Shown: positions 31,038 through 43,620, counted from the stretch's first letter. The stretch is DNA of 64,000 nt from Laguncularia racemosa (GCA_037954665.1 JBBMOL010000118.1:1054001-1118000); one strand, 5' to 3'. Program-made: numbers and translations. Notes: generated by a model not told the origin, from the sequence alone.

Positions 31038-34000
31038 TTTCCTTAGGGCCGACAAAGATTTGTCCTCAAATTCGATGAATCATTCATTAAATCTTCTTTG
31101 GCCGATAAATCTACAATATTAAATATAGTAGTAACACCTTTAAACCCATTAGGCAATTTTAACTAGTAAGCATTATCATCAATCTTCTTAAGAACTTTGA
31201 ATAGTCCACCAGCTCTAGGTGCTAACTTTTGTTGCCTTTGATTTAGAGACCTCTCTTTCGAAGATGTGGCCACACCAAGTCTCTAGGTTGAAACTCTTTG
31301 TGCTTCTTTCCCTTGTCCTCATACTAATTCTATTTAGTCACTATCTTCTTGAGTCTTTCAATTACCTTCTAATGTAGTTTCAAAATCTCCTTGGCCTTTT
31401 CAACTGTATCGATTCTTTCCTCCATAAAAGTTGCTATAGGTACGATATCCAAAGGATTAGTAGGATTATACCCATACACAACTTCAAGAGGTGATCTTCC
31501 TATCAAACTATGAACCGACTTGTTATAAGCAAATTCCATAATAAGTAAACATTCATTCCAATCTATCATATTCTTGCCTATAGTTGCCCTTAATAAAGCT
31601 TTAAGCTGAAGATGACAAGCAATACTAAACATTAGTTTAGTTCCCAGTCTCTTTCATAAGGTCTTCCAAAAGAAACTAAAAAATTTAACATCTTTAACCT
31701 GCACGATGCTATGTGGAATTTCATGTGACTTGACAATTTTTTGGAAAAACATACAAAAATATATAAAGCATTATATGTCTTATGGTATGAAATGAAATGT
31801 GCTATTTTGCTACATTTGTCTACCACCAACAAAATATAATCCTTTTCCCTAGCTATCTTTGGAAACCTAGAATGAAATTCATGTTAATATCTATCCATAA
31901 CTTAGATTGTATAGGTAAAGGCATGCAAACTCTAAATGCCTCTTGCCTGCTCTTAGCTTTCCTACATGCTACACACTACTACACCATATTATGCACATCC
32001 TTCATCATGTTAAGCCAATAAAAATGCTCATTCAACAATTCACAAGCTCTTTTTCTCTCTAAAATGTCCTAACAGTCCCCCATAATGTGCCTCTTTCACC
32101 AATAATTCTCTAATCAAACTTGTCAGAATGCATAACTTTCCCTTCTAAGACAAATATCCTTCCATCAAGTAATAATCATCCACTGTTGATCCATCTCGAC
32201 ATCTTGCCACTACAGAACCCAATAACTAATCCTCAACATATTGTGCTTTGAGTAAACTAAAGCCAAGCAATTTCATTTGCATAGTAGTAATTAGTACATA
32301 CCTTTGTGATAAGGCATTCTCAACAATGTTTGTATTTTCCTTCTTGTACTTAATAACATAAGCAAAGCTCTTTAAAAAACTTACCACACTTTGCTTGCCT
32401 TCAAGATAATCTCTACTAGGCTTTCAAATATTTTCGAGATTCATGATTAGTAAAGATAATAAATTCTTTTAGAAGCAAATAATGCTACAAAATAGTAAGA
32501 GCTCTAATAAAAGAGTAGATTTTTTATTTATTTATCATGTATAAAATTATTAAGTGCTACTGCACTCAAAATTTCTCTGAAGTTAACAATGAGTTGCTTT
32601 TCCTGTATTAAAACAGCCTCAATACCAACTCTAGATGCATCACACTCCACTTCAAAAGTTTCTCAAGATCAAGAAGAATTAACACGAGCAATTATAAGCT
32701 TTTGCTTTACTTTATCAAAACTCTTACATCTTTTCATTCCACTTGAACTTCACATTCGTCTCTATCAACTCTATCAATGGAGCTACAATAGTACTAAAGT
32801 TTCTGATAAATCTTCAATAAAATGAAGCAAATCCATGAAAACTTGGAACTTCTACCTTAGACTTTGGAATTGGCCATTCTAAAGTAGCTTTAACCTTCTT
32901 TAAATTAGCCTTAACTCCTCCCTCCAATACAACAAATCCTAAAACTACCACTTCCACTTGACAATCTAATAACCATGGCCTTCTTAACATATGAGAAGTA
33001 CTTGTAGGAACCATATCACACTCTATCTCATCTCTATAATGATTACAAATGTAAATCAGAACCTTAACCTACTTGGTAACATGTATAACCCCTTTATCAC
33101 TAAGCCAATGAAGCTCAAAAGGTTTTAGATGGTAAGAAGTATTCAATTTCAACTTCTTTACAAAAGCAGCAACAACTAAATTGGTACAATTTCCTCCATC
33201 CATGATTATGGCACAAGCATGTTCTTGGATTTGACCCTTGATATGGAATAGGTTCTCCCTTTGCTAAGCATCCAACATAGCATCCACATTCAGAGTACAT
33301 CTCATTATTAGAGAAATCACATCTCCTTCAACACCTCATATACCATCTACCTTCTCATTATATTGCCTTAAAATACCCTCAAGACCATACTCTCCATCTT
33401 CTCCACTATCTTCACTTTCAATATCACCTCATTCCTTCATCATCACCACCATTCTTTTTGAACATTGTATAGCCATATGTCCTGAATCTAAGGAACTTAA
33501 AGCACTTAAGTTGACTAGTATGCTTCTTAGTCATCCTCTGATCTTCTCTTCTAGCTTCAAAACTAGTAGAAGCCTTTCCTTTAACATCTTCCTTCTTCTC
33601 ATATCGTTTCTCATCATTCTTTACCATTTTGCCTTTTCTCTCTTCACCCTTTTTTGACCTTCCAAAACCTCCAATTTTTGCTATAATGGGCAACTTATAA
33701 AGGTTTCCAATAAGTTGTCATTCTACCTTGATGGCTAATTATATAGCCTCCTCCAAACAGTCCATCTTTTAAAGTTTCACTACCTTAACTACATCATATT
33801 TCAATTCTGGTATGAAACAAGAAATAGTACGCTCCTTTGACTCCATGACTTCACATCAGATCATGAGTATCTTAAACTCCTTAACATAATCTTCTACATT
33901 AAGTCCTCTTTACCTCAAAGTTTGAAGTTTCTTGTACAACTTTTGCTTATAATATTCAGGAACAAAACGCATATGCATCAGGCGCTTCATCTTATACTAA

Positions 34001-34454
34001 GTTTCCACCTCTCTAACTCCTCTCCTCATCCTCTGAGCCTTTAGGTTCTTCCACCATAAAGCAACATATCCTTCAAACTCCAAGGTAGCTAACCTCACTA
34101 TTGTTTCTTCATCATAATCATGACAATAAAAAATGTTTTTAACCTCATGCTCTCAATTAAATATACTTTTGCACATTCACATCCTTCAATGGGTGGAATC
34201 TTCATCTTAATTATCTCTATTCCTTGCATTTGGTGATTTACTTTATTATTTACTTCCATCTTAAAGTTATCCCCATCACTTTCATCAATTTCTATAGCTA
34301 CCCTCCTAGTTTGGTTACATGCAGCTCCTCTTTGCACTTCTTGATATCCTAAGATTATAGACTTGATAGACTCTACTAAATCTTGCATGATATTTGCAAT
34401 AGTAACATTTGTAGTATCCTCCACCCTTCTTTGACCATTATCACACTTATGCAC
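31038..34454 (-). pseudogene. gag-pol of the minus-strand gypsy element
   Basis: In minus-strand order: gag start MHKCDNGQRRVEDT near 34454, gag core with IKMKIPPIEG, a decayed zinc-knuckle region (33693-33424), and a protease block IIMDGGNCTN near 33200. The reverse transcriptase end and a FHGFASFY block follow almost at once (33014-32814), then RNase H fragments (about 32750-32300), integrase core with KIAHFISYHKT (31832-31632) and integrase C-terminal domain (31632-31100). The polymerase core between about 32950 and 33020 is missing. Stops and frame changes are very frequent. Overall similarity is to the CRM-like copies. Confidence 0.8.
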
Positions 34455-34524
34455 ATTATTTTCCGATATCTTTACACTAATCTCTCAACAACCACACTCA
34501 CACTTCCCTTTATCGTAAACCTTT

Positions 34525-34536
34525 GCTCTAATACCA
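34525..34536 (-). other. Primer-binding site, initiator tRNA(Met)
   Basis: TGGTATTAGAGC on the minus strand, one C-to-T change from the standard site, six bases inside the LTR start at 34543. Confidence 0.85.
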
Positions 34537-34542
34537 AAAAGA

Positions 34543-35501
34543 TGATGTGCTTAAATTGACAAATTGATTTTAAAAAAGATCAGTTCACTCTAGGATCTCT
34601 CCATAGGTTAAGCTTAGGACAAATAATCACTAAGAAATTGGAATTAGATATCAAAACTATTTGATCTAGGGAGAATTCAACCACTAGACCAACAACTAAC
34701 AATAATCTTTGATAAGATTTTATATAATCTTCAAAAACAATAAAACAAAAGGATATGAACAGCTCTTTTAATGAAATGATGCATTAAGGGAAGATTAAAC
34801 TACACACAGTCTACTTGATATGTTACATAAGCAGGTTGTATGGTTTGCTTGCTACAACGTGAGAAGACTAATAAGAGTGGAATATTGAATGGGAAGAACT
34901 TACACAATATGAAAAAGGAGATAATATCATCTTACTTAATTGCCTCCATAAGGTTACATGAAAGTACTTATACTTGAACAGTTTAAACTAAGGAAATAAC
35001 TGTAAAAAGAAAGTAAATATATTTAAAACATGAAATAGAATAACTACTTTCTTAAATTGATTAATTCCTTCAGATCCTTTGGTGTTAGAAGTAACTTCCA
35101 AAACTATTTAGATGAATATGCCATTTTCAAATCTAACTTTGGTTTCTTTAATAAGTCATCATGCCTCAAAAGTGTTAATCTTTAAGTTGTCTTAGAAACG
35201 GGTTTAGAATCATAGATCCCTCCTTCGTTTGAAACCCTCAAATTGGAAATAGTATCAATGCCATAATCGAAGCTAGCAAGACCCTTATATTTGGAATTGA
35301 TCTCTCCCTCCTCTTTTGATACTAAGAAGCTTCTTCCCAAAATAATGTTTTGTACTAAGTACCCTTTGAAATAAGCTTTCTCATCAACTAACATAGTGTC
35401 TTATAACACCCTCTCCTTTAAGTGGTTTAAACTCCTCATCTTAACTTAAGTCATTAGTCCTCCTTAAGTTAGAACCTTGATTCAAAACTTAATTGCAGTC
35501 A
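34543..35501 (-). repeat. 5' LTR of the minus-strand gypsy element
   Basis: 959 bases, TGATGTGCTT to TTGCAGTCA on the plus strand. Matches the two-piece left LTR; CATCC follows. Confidence 0.85.
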
Positions 35502-36030
35502 CATCCTCGAGTACTTATCATGCTCTTCCTTGCTTTGGTACTGTACTAGTATATCATTGATAAAAACAACCACAAACTTGTCTAAGCAATCTTCGAACAC
35601 CTAATTCATTAGGTCTATAAAAGCTACTAGTGCATTAATAAGTCCAATGGTTATCATTAAGAATTTATAATGCTCATATCTAGTTTTGAAGGCTATCTTT
35701 TGAATATCTTCCTACTTAATTTTCAATTAATGATAGATTGACCTCAAGTCTACTTTAGAAAAAACTTGTGCTTCTATCAACTTATTAAATAAATAATCTA
35801 ATTTAGGAAGATGGTAATTGTCCTTGACAGTAACCTGGTTAAACTCTTGGTAATCTATACATAATCTCATGCTTCCATCCTACTTTTTTACAAATAAAAT
35901 GGGAGGTCTCCATTGGATAATTCATAAATTAATATTCCATCATTAGATCTTCTTTTGCAAAGTCTCTTCTTCAAAATCTCCATTGTCAAATCTTTTAAGG
36001 TTGCCAAATGGTGGTTTATTCTAATACTTC
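35502..36030 (-). pseudogene. Tekay-like pol: reverse transcriptase first half
   Basis: Minus-strand reading gives DGSMRLCIDYQE (about 35890-35855), KDNYHLPKLDYLF, a VFSKVDLRS block, and FINDILV near 35565-35545, where the second catalytic Asp position of YxDD-type enzymes reads Asn. It is the N-terminal partner of 22500-23348. Stops and small indels are common. Confidence 0.8.
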
Positions 36031-36569
36031 TCCTTGGTGTTAACCCATTGGGTGTTGGTTCATGTCTTTTAAATGATTATTAAGGTTATATAGCTTCAAA
36101 AAAAAAAAAAAAGAATTCACTTTTAAATTATAGATAAGTAGATATTTCTTGGAAGGCGTTAAAGGATTTTTTTTTTTTGTTGGCTAAAACATATTATAAG
36201 GGCTACTAAACTAGCTATTTACTAGAAGGGTTCACATATTTCTTAGATGAATTGAAATGTGCATATTTGGGTCATCAAGGAAAGCATTACTTTTTTGATT
36301 TTATACATCTATTATGACATGGCATTAATAATTCATTTAGGTGACAAATAAATAAGCAAAATGGAATCCATAAGGAGTGTAGTGTTATATTTTTGAAATT
36401 TGGGATGTCTACATCATTTCAATAGTTTTGGAGTAGTGTTGATGTGATTTATCCTTACTTTTATATGACACTTTTTACCTTTGCTAATCTTAATGGACTA
36501 TTAAAAGGGTTTTTAGTTCTATAATAAAGATGACTAGACTTTTCTTGATATCGAATACAATTTTTGACT
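36031..36569. other. Unassigned AT-rich sequence
   Basis: Poly-A (36098-36112) and poly-T (36167-36179) runs; no coding similarity seen. Lies between the Tekay-like fragment and the decayed gypsy array. Confidence 0.4.
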
Positions 36570-36896
36570 AAGTGATTTCTCAACTAATCTTATCCATCTT
36601 ATTCATAGATTGCGTAGACCCTCTTTTTTTTTATTATTAGATGTCCTGCATTGTATCGATATTCTTTTAATCATCTATTTGGTCAATTACTAATTATGAG
36701 TAATATAAGTTTTATAGTTGACCATTAGCTTAATTTTTTGAATTGATTTGTAATATCCAATTTATCAAATCATTTATATCAAAATAATTTCTATTTTTAA
36801 AACACAAAATCCATAAAGTTCTATCTTTGGTTATTAAATCCACAAAACCCTAAAAATGTCTCTTTTATGATTTGTTCTTGATTGTGAGTTGATGTA
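36570..36896 (+). repeat. LTR copy a, partial, of the decayed gypsy array
   Basis: Matches the second half of copies b and c, including ATATTCTTTTAAT and a CACAAAACCCTAAAAATGTC-type block. Confidence 0.55.
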
Positions 36897-37301
36897 GCTC
36901 ATATTAGTATCACAACTTTAGTGCGATGTGTTATGTGGGAAGATTGTGGTATGTTTCGAGTTCTTTTCTTATAGATTTGGTGTTTGAGGCTATAAATGAG
37001 ATTGTTTGGGTGTGTACTGTAATTGTGGTGTAAAAGTGGTTTTGAGAGTATTGATTGTGCGGTTGTGGTGTGGTTAGTGAATACACATAAGATTTGCTAT
37101 TGGAGTGTGATTAATTGATACCATTTGGGGTTGTGAGATGTGAGGTGAATGTGTAAATGATAATAATTTTAGGGGATGTAGATGAATCATTGATAGAAGA
37201 ATATCTAATCTAGAATGGCAAGTACATGGAATGCATCAATAGAAGAACATGGTAATATAATTTTTGCGAACTTTCATGGAACGTTTGGAAATGTAAGTAG
37301 G

Positions 37302-37973
37302 TGATGTGAACTCAAGTCTAAGTATTACAACCAAAATGATTTAGGAAGAGGCTAAAGGAATTTGAGAGTGCTATGAAGGTTTGAAGGTCTATTAAGTAGT
37401 CAAATTGGAAGAGCCTTTTGATTGGGGGCTTAAAATTAGCAACCTTTATTTAATGATTTTGCTCCTTTTTCTTTATTTTTCCAAATTATGTAATTTCCTT
37501 TTTAGTAATAGTTTGGGTTTATTTTTCATAGCTTATAAAAAGGCTTTACTACTGTAGTAAAACGCTAGATTGTCTATCTTATTTTGAAATATAATTGCTT
37601 ATTTGAGTATTTCTCTCACAACTTATTCTTATTAATCAATGATATTGATTGTAGCATACCTTAATTTCTACATTACTGTGCCTAATAACAATAATTCCAA
37701 TTTTTTTTTTTATTACTATATTTCATGAGTCAATCAATATTCTTTTAATTATCCTTTAATTAATTGCTAATTGTTAGCTATATCAACCTTATAGTTTATT
37801 AATTAATTTAATTCATCATATTGGTTATTTCTGATTAATTAAATCATCCGTATCCCTTTTAATTTTAGTTTCACAAACACAAAAACCCACAAAATTCCCA
37901 TTTTACTTATTAAAGCCTATTGAAAACCCTAATATATCCCTTTGCACTTATCATTCATTATGATTACTTATCA
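37302..37973 (+). repeat. LTR copy b of the decayed gypsy array
   Basis: Starts TGATGTGAACTCAAGTCTA and ends near TTACTTATCA. Aligns with 39764-40445 across its length, sharing CCAAATTATGTAATTTCC and the GCTTTA-containing middle. Confidence 0.7.
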
Positions 37974-37979
37974 ATGCAG

Positions 37980-38290
37980 GTTACATCATATTTGATATTA
38001 AAGTTTTAGTGTGACATGTTATTTAGAAAATTACTGTAAGTCTTGAATTTTTTGTTGATAGAATTGGTGTTTGTGTGTGTTGGTGTGGATGAGAATTGTG
38101 GTGTGAAATGGTTGGTTATAGGTGGGTCACATCATATTCGATATTAAAGTTATGGTACAATGTGTTATTTAGTAGATTATAGTAAGTCTATAATTCTTTG
38201 TTTATAGAATTGGTGTTTTGCAATGGGGTTGAGAAGTATATGTGTATGTATGTGGTGTGGTTGAGGATTATGGTGTGAAGTGGTTAGTTG
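37980..38290 (+). repeat. Duplicated priming-site region
   Basis: TGATATTAAAGT at 37993-38004 differs from TGGTATCAGAGC at four positions, all G-to-A or C-to-T. About 140 bases later (near 38138) the block CATCATATTCGATATTAAAG with its downstream sequence repeats. A third related block follows LTR copy a (36905-37080). Confidence 0.65.
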
Positions 38291-38399
38291 TGATACTTAT
38301 GATTATTGTTGGCTATTTAAGTGAGTTGATTTTTGATATTCAACTTAGTGTTGTTGTTGTCAAATTCAGGTAAGATCTAGAGGAAGCATTGGTAAAAAT

Positions 38400-39420
38400 A
38401 GTGTTAGAGGGCATCATGGAGACTCCAAGAGATGTATGAGATGCATTAACAAATAAATGAATTGATAGTTTCTTTGAGAACATTCATGGAATGATTTGAC
38501 ATGCATGCAGGAGTGCTTAATAATCCTAGGATGGTAGTATAGGGTGCAATTAGGAGAAATAATAACGATTTTTAGGTAGGAGATATAATTACTATACATA
38601 GAAGATGTTTCTTAGATAGTAGACACCAAGATAAAGTAATATGAACATTGAGGACTATGTAAAAGAGTTTGAAATGCTCATGATGAGGTGTGATGTGAGG
38701 GAACCAAATGAAAAAACTATAGCTCAATTCTCTATTGGGATGACATATGAAATCTATAGTATTGTAGAGTTGCATCTTTATGAGAAGTTAAATTATGTAA
38801 TTAAACTATAGATAATAGTGATTCTACATTAAACTATAGATAATAGTGACCTTGGAGATAGGGTTGTGCATAGGAATGAACTTGATAGGAAACCTCCTAA
38901 GATATAAGAGAAGGGACAACATAATGGATATAAAACTCTTAAAACACCCTAAAGCATAGGTACTAGATGAAAGTCTAATAAAATCATATGTTTAAAATTT
39001 TGGCTGATTTGGACACTTAAACTCTATATTGTTCTAATTATAAGGTTATGGTGGAAAAAGTTGGAGTTTCCACCATCATAGACAATGAGGAGGAGAATAA
39101 GGAAAAGTTAGCTAATATTGTGAGGAGAGTATAGATTCATGATGTTGATGAAGGGGATTAGAAGTGAAGATGCATCGGTAATGAGTCTTGTTCTTAAGAG
39201 GATTTTACATAGTATGGTTTGAGTTTGATAATGAACAAAGAGAGAACCTATTCCATCCTTGGTGCTTAACTTGGGGTGAGGTATGCTCAATGATTATTGA
39301 TGGAGGTAGTTATGCTACACGTCTAGTATATGGTTTCAAAAGATGTTATAGACTTTCTTGCAACCAACACGATGTAAACTACAGTGGTTTAACAATAAAG
39401 TGGTCATGCAAGTAAACAAG
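38400..39420 (+). pseudogene. Gypsy gag and protease remnant
   Basis: A gag segment at 38641-38810 reads NIEDYVKEFEMLMMRCDVRE and continues to a VELHLYEKLNYV block. A protease segment at 39236-39330 reads NPL-like ENLFHPWCLTWGEVCSMI followed by IDGGS, the active site seen also in the CRM-like copies. The intervening sequence is full of stops. No reverse transcriptase follows before the next LTR at 39764, so the internal region is short. Confidence 0.7.
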
Positions 39421-39763
39421 TTGGTACATATTCTCTATTCTATCAATAAATATTCTTACTCAGTTAATTATGATGTAATCCCGACGGAGGCAACCTATAA
39501 GGGTAGGCTTTAGTAGTTTGATAGATAAACTAGTTATGATGGATTTAGAAATCCTACTCTTTCCATAAAGGTAACCAAAGAGTTATATTGCTCCCAATAT
39601 CTGTGAAGCAAATTAAGCATGATTAAAAGGTACTTGGAAAACAAAAGAAGAAGAAAAAGAGTCTATTTATGTACAACAAAACCACTTAAAACCCAAAAGT
39701 TTTGTTTCCTAGATCATAAGCAAGGAAAGAGTTAGATTCAATGGTGAATCTTTACTATCCTGG

Positions 39764-40445
39764 TGATGAAGATGTGAAACCAAGTCTAGGATATTACGAT
39801 TAAAGTGATTCAAGAAGAGACCAAGGAAATTTTAGAGCACCACAAAGGTTTAAAGGTAGAGCAAGTGGTTTAATAGGGGGAGTTGGTCAATCGAAGGCTT
39901 AGAGTTAGCAATCTTTGTTCATTAATTTTATTTATTTTTAGTCAAAATTTCCAAATTATGTAATTTCCCTTTTTGTAGAAGCTTGGGATTATTTCTATAG
40001 CCTACACAAAGGCTTTATTGCTATAATTGAACATTGTGTTGTTTATATTATTATGGAATATAGTTACTTTTTTAAGGATTCCTCTTACAACTTATTCTTA
40101 CCGATTAATGTTATTGACTGTGGTGAATCTTAGTCTCTAAATTATTTTGCAGCATATAAGTAATTTTATAAATCCATTTTGATTTTATCAGATATCGTGA
40201 GTCATATTGATATTCTTATGATTATCCTTAATCAATTATAGATTAAGAGTCATATTAATCTTGTAATTGATTAATTGGTTTGATTCATTAAATTAGTAGG
40301 TCATATATGATTTATTTAATCATCAATATCCCTTTTACTTTCAATCTCATGAATAAAAGAAATACTAAAAATCTATTTTATTTATTTAAACTGATAGAAA
40401 ACCCTAAAATATCCCTTTACAATTATCCTTGATAGTGAGTTGATC
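39764..40445 (+). repeat. LTR copy c of the decayed gypsy array
   Basis: Aligns with copy b. Starts TGATGAAGATGTGAAACC and ends near GAGTTGATCA. Confidence 0.65.
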
Positions 40446-40889
40446 AATCCTTTATCTAAGTCACATTAGCAAGTGTGCTTGGTGTGCTTAGGGAAGCGGT
40501 GTAAGATGTAGGTAGGAGATAAATTGATGATTAAGAAGAGTGGATCGGGGATAATTTTGAGTTTGTTTGAGGAGGTGATAGAAATTGCTTAAATTGGGGA
40601 GTGAATTTAGTGAAATTGAAAATATCGTTATTTAAGGGAGAGTAGTTTAGTAGATGAATTCTTAGATTGGATTCATAAGATATATTAGATTTTTAATTGT
40701 GATGAATATTATGAATGCACCAAGTTATGCCTAGCCACCTTAGATTTTATTAGATGTGTTGGCCTTTGTTGGGAAAATCTAAAATACAAAAGGAGGTAGG
40801 ATATTGAAGAGGATGTGACTATTTAGAATCTCATGAAGAGGCTAATGAGAGAGAGATTCATTATAGATTGCTAATGATGAGAAATTTTC

Positions 40890-41192
40890 TTGAATTTGCC
40901 AACTTTGAGATGGGGTGATCTAGGAGTACAGAAATGCATAAAGGGATATGTAATGTTAATGATTAGATGTGAGGTGAATGACCCTAAGGAGTACATGATT
41001 GCTAGGTTCATCATAGGGTTGAAATATAAAATCATCAATGTTATGGAGTTACAACCTAATGAAACTTTAGATGATGTGGTTAAGTTAGCCATTAAGATTG
41101 AGAGGCATAGGGAGAGGGGTTGGATAAGAATGTTGACTCTTTTGCTTAAACTAGAGGATTATAGTGAACTTAGGGATAGAGAGTACATATGA
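40890..41192 (+). pseudogene. Gypsy gag fragment
   Basis: Short frame with MLMIRCEVNDPKEYMIARF and ELQPNETLDDVVKLAIKIER, the same part of gag as at 38641-38810 but diverged. The upstream frame is broken, and no zinc knuckle or protease follows. Confidence 0.65.
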
Positions 41193-41310
41193 ATGACCAA
41201 AGGAATAGAGGACATGAACTTGCTAGGAGAGAGGTATAAAATTATGAGCAAGTGGATAGTAGTAAATAAATAACTCCTAATATGTAAAATATGCAGGAGT
41301 TAGATAAGAG

Positions 41311-42299
41311 GTAGACTTGAAGGTAATCTAGCGAAGTAAAAAGACTTAGATGTTAGGTTTAGCACTTGGTTGCACAATGCTCAAATCATTGTGTGATAGT
41401 CACTAGAGGGGGAGCTCTATCAAAAACCACAAAGGAATTGAGTTTGCACCCCTCGAGATTGAGGGTTAAGAGACAACTTCTATGCATTAGCCCCAAACTT
41501 CGGGCCTATAGTCCATTGGAAAATTAAGAAAATAGCACTGGGCCCATTTGAAATGACATTCGCTTAACCTAAAGCGTAGTGCCCCAACTAATAGCTTAGT
41601 CCTATTCTAGACACTGAGAGAGTTATTATGCCCTAATCAAAGGACGGTATCTCATGGTGTATGGTAGTTGCTAGAGGTTAAGATAAGGTTACTCATAAGA
41701 TAATAATCTCTTATGGGCCTTTCGGGCGATAACATAGTGCTTACAACCTTATTACAATGTGTGATCATGCAATGTGTGGTCAGTTATTATTAAGGCCTTT
41801 CCTCAATTAGTGCATTTACAGCATGATCTTGCAAATACGGTAGACATCCAATGGATAACAGTTACATATAGCATAAGTAATCGAACAACCTCAACCAAAG
41901 ATATCTTTCGCTTTATTAGGGTATGTTGACAACCACATAGATGTCAATCACATGCATTAACCCTTTGGTCCCCAATCAAATGGCACATTTTAAGGGTAAA
42001 TTATTTATAGTCCAGCTAAACCTAACAAACACAAATAAGCATGTAATTATAGGGTATTACTCACCTGGACATCCCACAATGCTAGAGAAATAGCCCTTTT
42101 TGATAGGAATGGATGAGAGCATCAATCCTCAAGTAGGAATCACCACAAGTATGAGAGATTGCCTATAGATTGATATAACTAAGTAATGATTCTTTAAGAA
42201 AATGAACTCCATCCTATGGTAGTTCTAATGGAATGTTTAGTGGTTTCCTAAATTAGGCTTAATTTAAGTTATGTTTCTAGTTCCAATTTTGGTATGTAA
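41311..42299. other. Unassigned, LTR-like non-coding sequence
   Basis: The stretch starting GCACTTGGTTGCACAATGC near 41360 resembles LTR or leader sequence in texture (GGGAGCTCTATC, CTTCGGGCCTATAG) but I see no partner copy, coding frame or priming site. Confidence 0.35.
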
Positions 42300-42305
42300 T
42301 TTTTT

Positions 42306-42420
42306 TTTTGTCATAACTTGGTCATTCCTTATTGGAATCACATAAATGAATAGTCATGGTGAAGTTCTCTAAGTCTAGTTTCATTTAAGTCCATTTACTT
42401 TTTTTTTTTAGGTCATTTGA
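42306..42420. repeat. Diverged direct repeat, first copy
   Basis: GTCATAACTTGGTCATTCC to TTTCATTTAAGTCCATTTAC matches 43527-43620 at roughly three bases in four, with shared blocks AATAGTCAT and CTAGTTTCATTTAAG. Confidence 0.65.
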
Positions 42421-43521
42421 TTAGGCCTTAAACTCATAAGATATCAAGTCAATGAATTCTTAATTGTATGCACTAATGAGGTTAGTCTTCTTCTCCATTT
42501 TGAGGTGTATAGTTAAGGGAATTTGTAATTTTAGCACTTGAGGGTCCTTACTCTAGTTCCGATCTTAGTTTACTTTTAGGTTAAAAAATGATCTCATTTA
42601 TGGTCCTTTATACCAGGTTCATGTTTTGAGATAATTTGGCCAATTTTATTGAACACACATGGTTCAGGTCCTAAATCAACTATTAGACACTAGAGTTAGT
42701 CAATATCAAGAAAGAAGTTGGCTTGTATGAGTCTAGGGGCCTCTTAATATAAGGGTATAGGTAAATAAGGTTGTTTTAGGTTTAGTTTAGGAGACAATTT
42801 AGGTGGAAGATTAAGTGACTAAAGGAATAATTTACTTAAGGAATAATTAGGTAATGTTATAAATTCTAGTTTTGTTGACTTAGCTTAAATTGGTCACATC
42901 TTAGTCAATTTAACTTAGAATTGTGCTTATAAATAGACTTATTAAAGCTCTACATGTTTAGTTTCTCCTACTAAAGTTCATATTTTGTTCTCAAGTGATT
43001 AAGGGGTTGAAATGCTTGTAATCATTTTATTTGCACAACTCCTTAAGAATATTCACCTATGTTTTGAGTTTCTTTAATTCTATAATTATGGTCACTTTTC
43101 CGTTGAGGAAATTTGCAAAATAAATTTTAAGTATTAGTTTATGACCTAAAATGAATAAACAAGGCGTTGGTTTGGTCTGAAGGATTAGGCAATTACTCTA
43201 TTTATTTGAACTTATCTTAGGATGTTTTATATACCATGTTTTGTGAATAGAATCAAAGTTTTGCACTTGGGAGTCCATCAATACAAGGTAAATTTTATCT
43301 CTAACCAATTGGAAACATAAGGGTTGTCTTTTAGAGTCTAGTTTAAGGCCTTATTGGTTGAGTTTGAGATGAAAATTTATTGGGACAAACATTGGGATTT
43401 TAGCTAGAATTGAGTAGTGTAAGCTTGTTACTTCAAGGTCTATGGTCGTCATAGAAATTTTTAAGATTTTGGTTGACGAGGTTTGACTATGATGACTAAG
43501 TTCTCTTTAACTCACCTAACT
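42421..43521. other. Unassigned sequence between the diverged repeats
   Basis: AT-rich, stop-dense in every frame, no retroelement motif found. Confidence 0.35.
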
Positions 43522-43620
43522 TGTTTTGGCCATAAGTAGGTCATTTCTTATCGGAATTGTGCAAGTAAATAGTCATCATGAAGCTCTTTAACTCTAGTTT
43601 CATTTAAGACCATTTATGTT
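43522..43620. repeat. Diverged direct repeat, second copy
   Basis: GGCCATAAGTAGGTCATTTC to TTTCATTTAAGACCATTTAT, partner of 42306-42420, 1.2 kb apart in the same orientation. Confidence 0.65.

Larger units (their letters stand above)
23349..35501 (-). mobile_element. Minus-strand gypsy element, itself split by a CRM-like insertion
   Basis: Right (5') LTR 34543-35501, priming site 34536-34525, gag-pol remnants 34454-31038, left (3') LTR in two pieces (23349-24201 and 30946-31037). Without the inner insertion (24202-30940 plus one 5-base duplication) the element is about 5.4 kb. The flanking duplication is CATCC. The target was a Tekay-like reverse transcriptase gene. Confidence 0.88.
36570..41310 (+). 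mobile_element. Decayed plus-strand gypsy array with three LTR copies
   Basis: Three related LTR segments in the same orientation (about 36570-36896, 37302-37973, 39764-40445) alternate with internal sequence that holds gag and protease remnants. The first two LTR copies are followed by the same decayed priming-site region. The order LTR-internal-LTR-internal-LTR-internal suggests tandem copies produced by unequal recombination, or serial insertion. No target duplication could be fixed. Confidence 0.65.
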
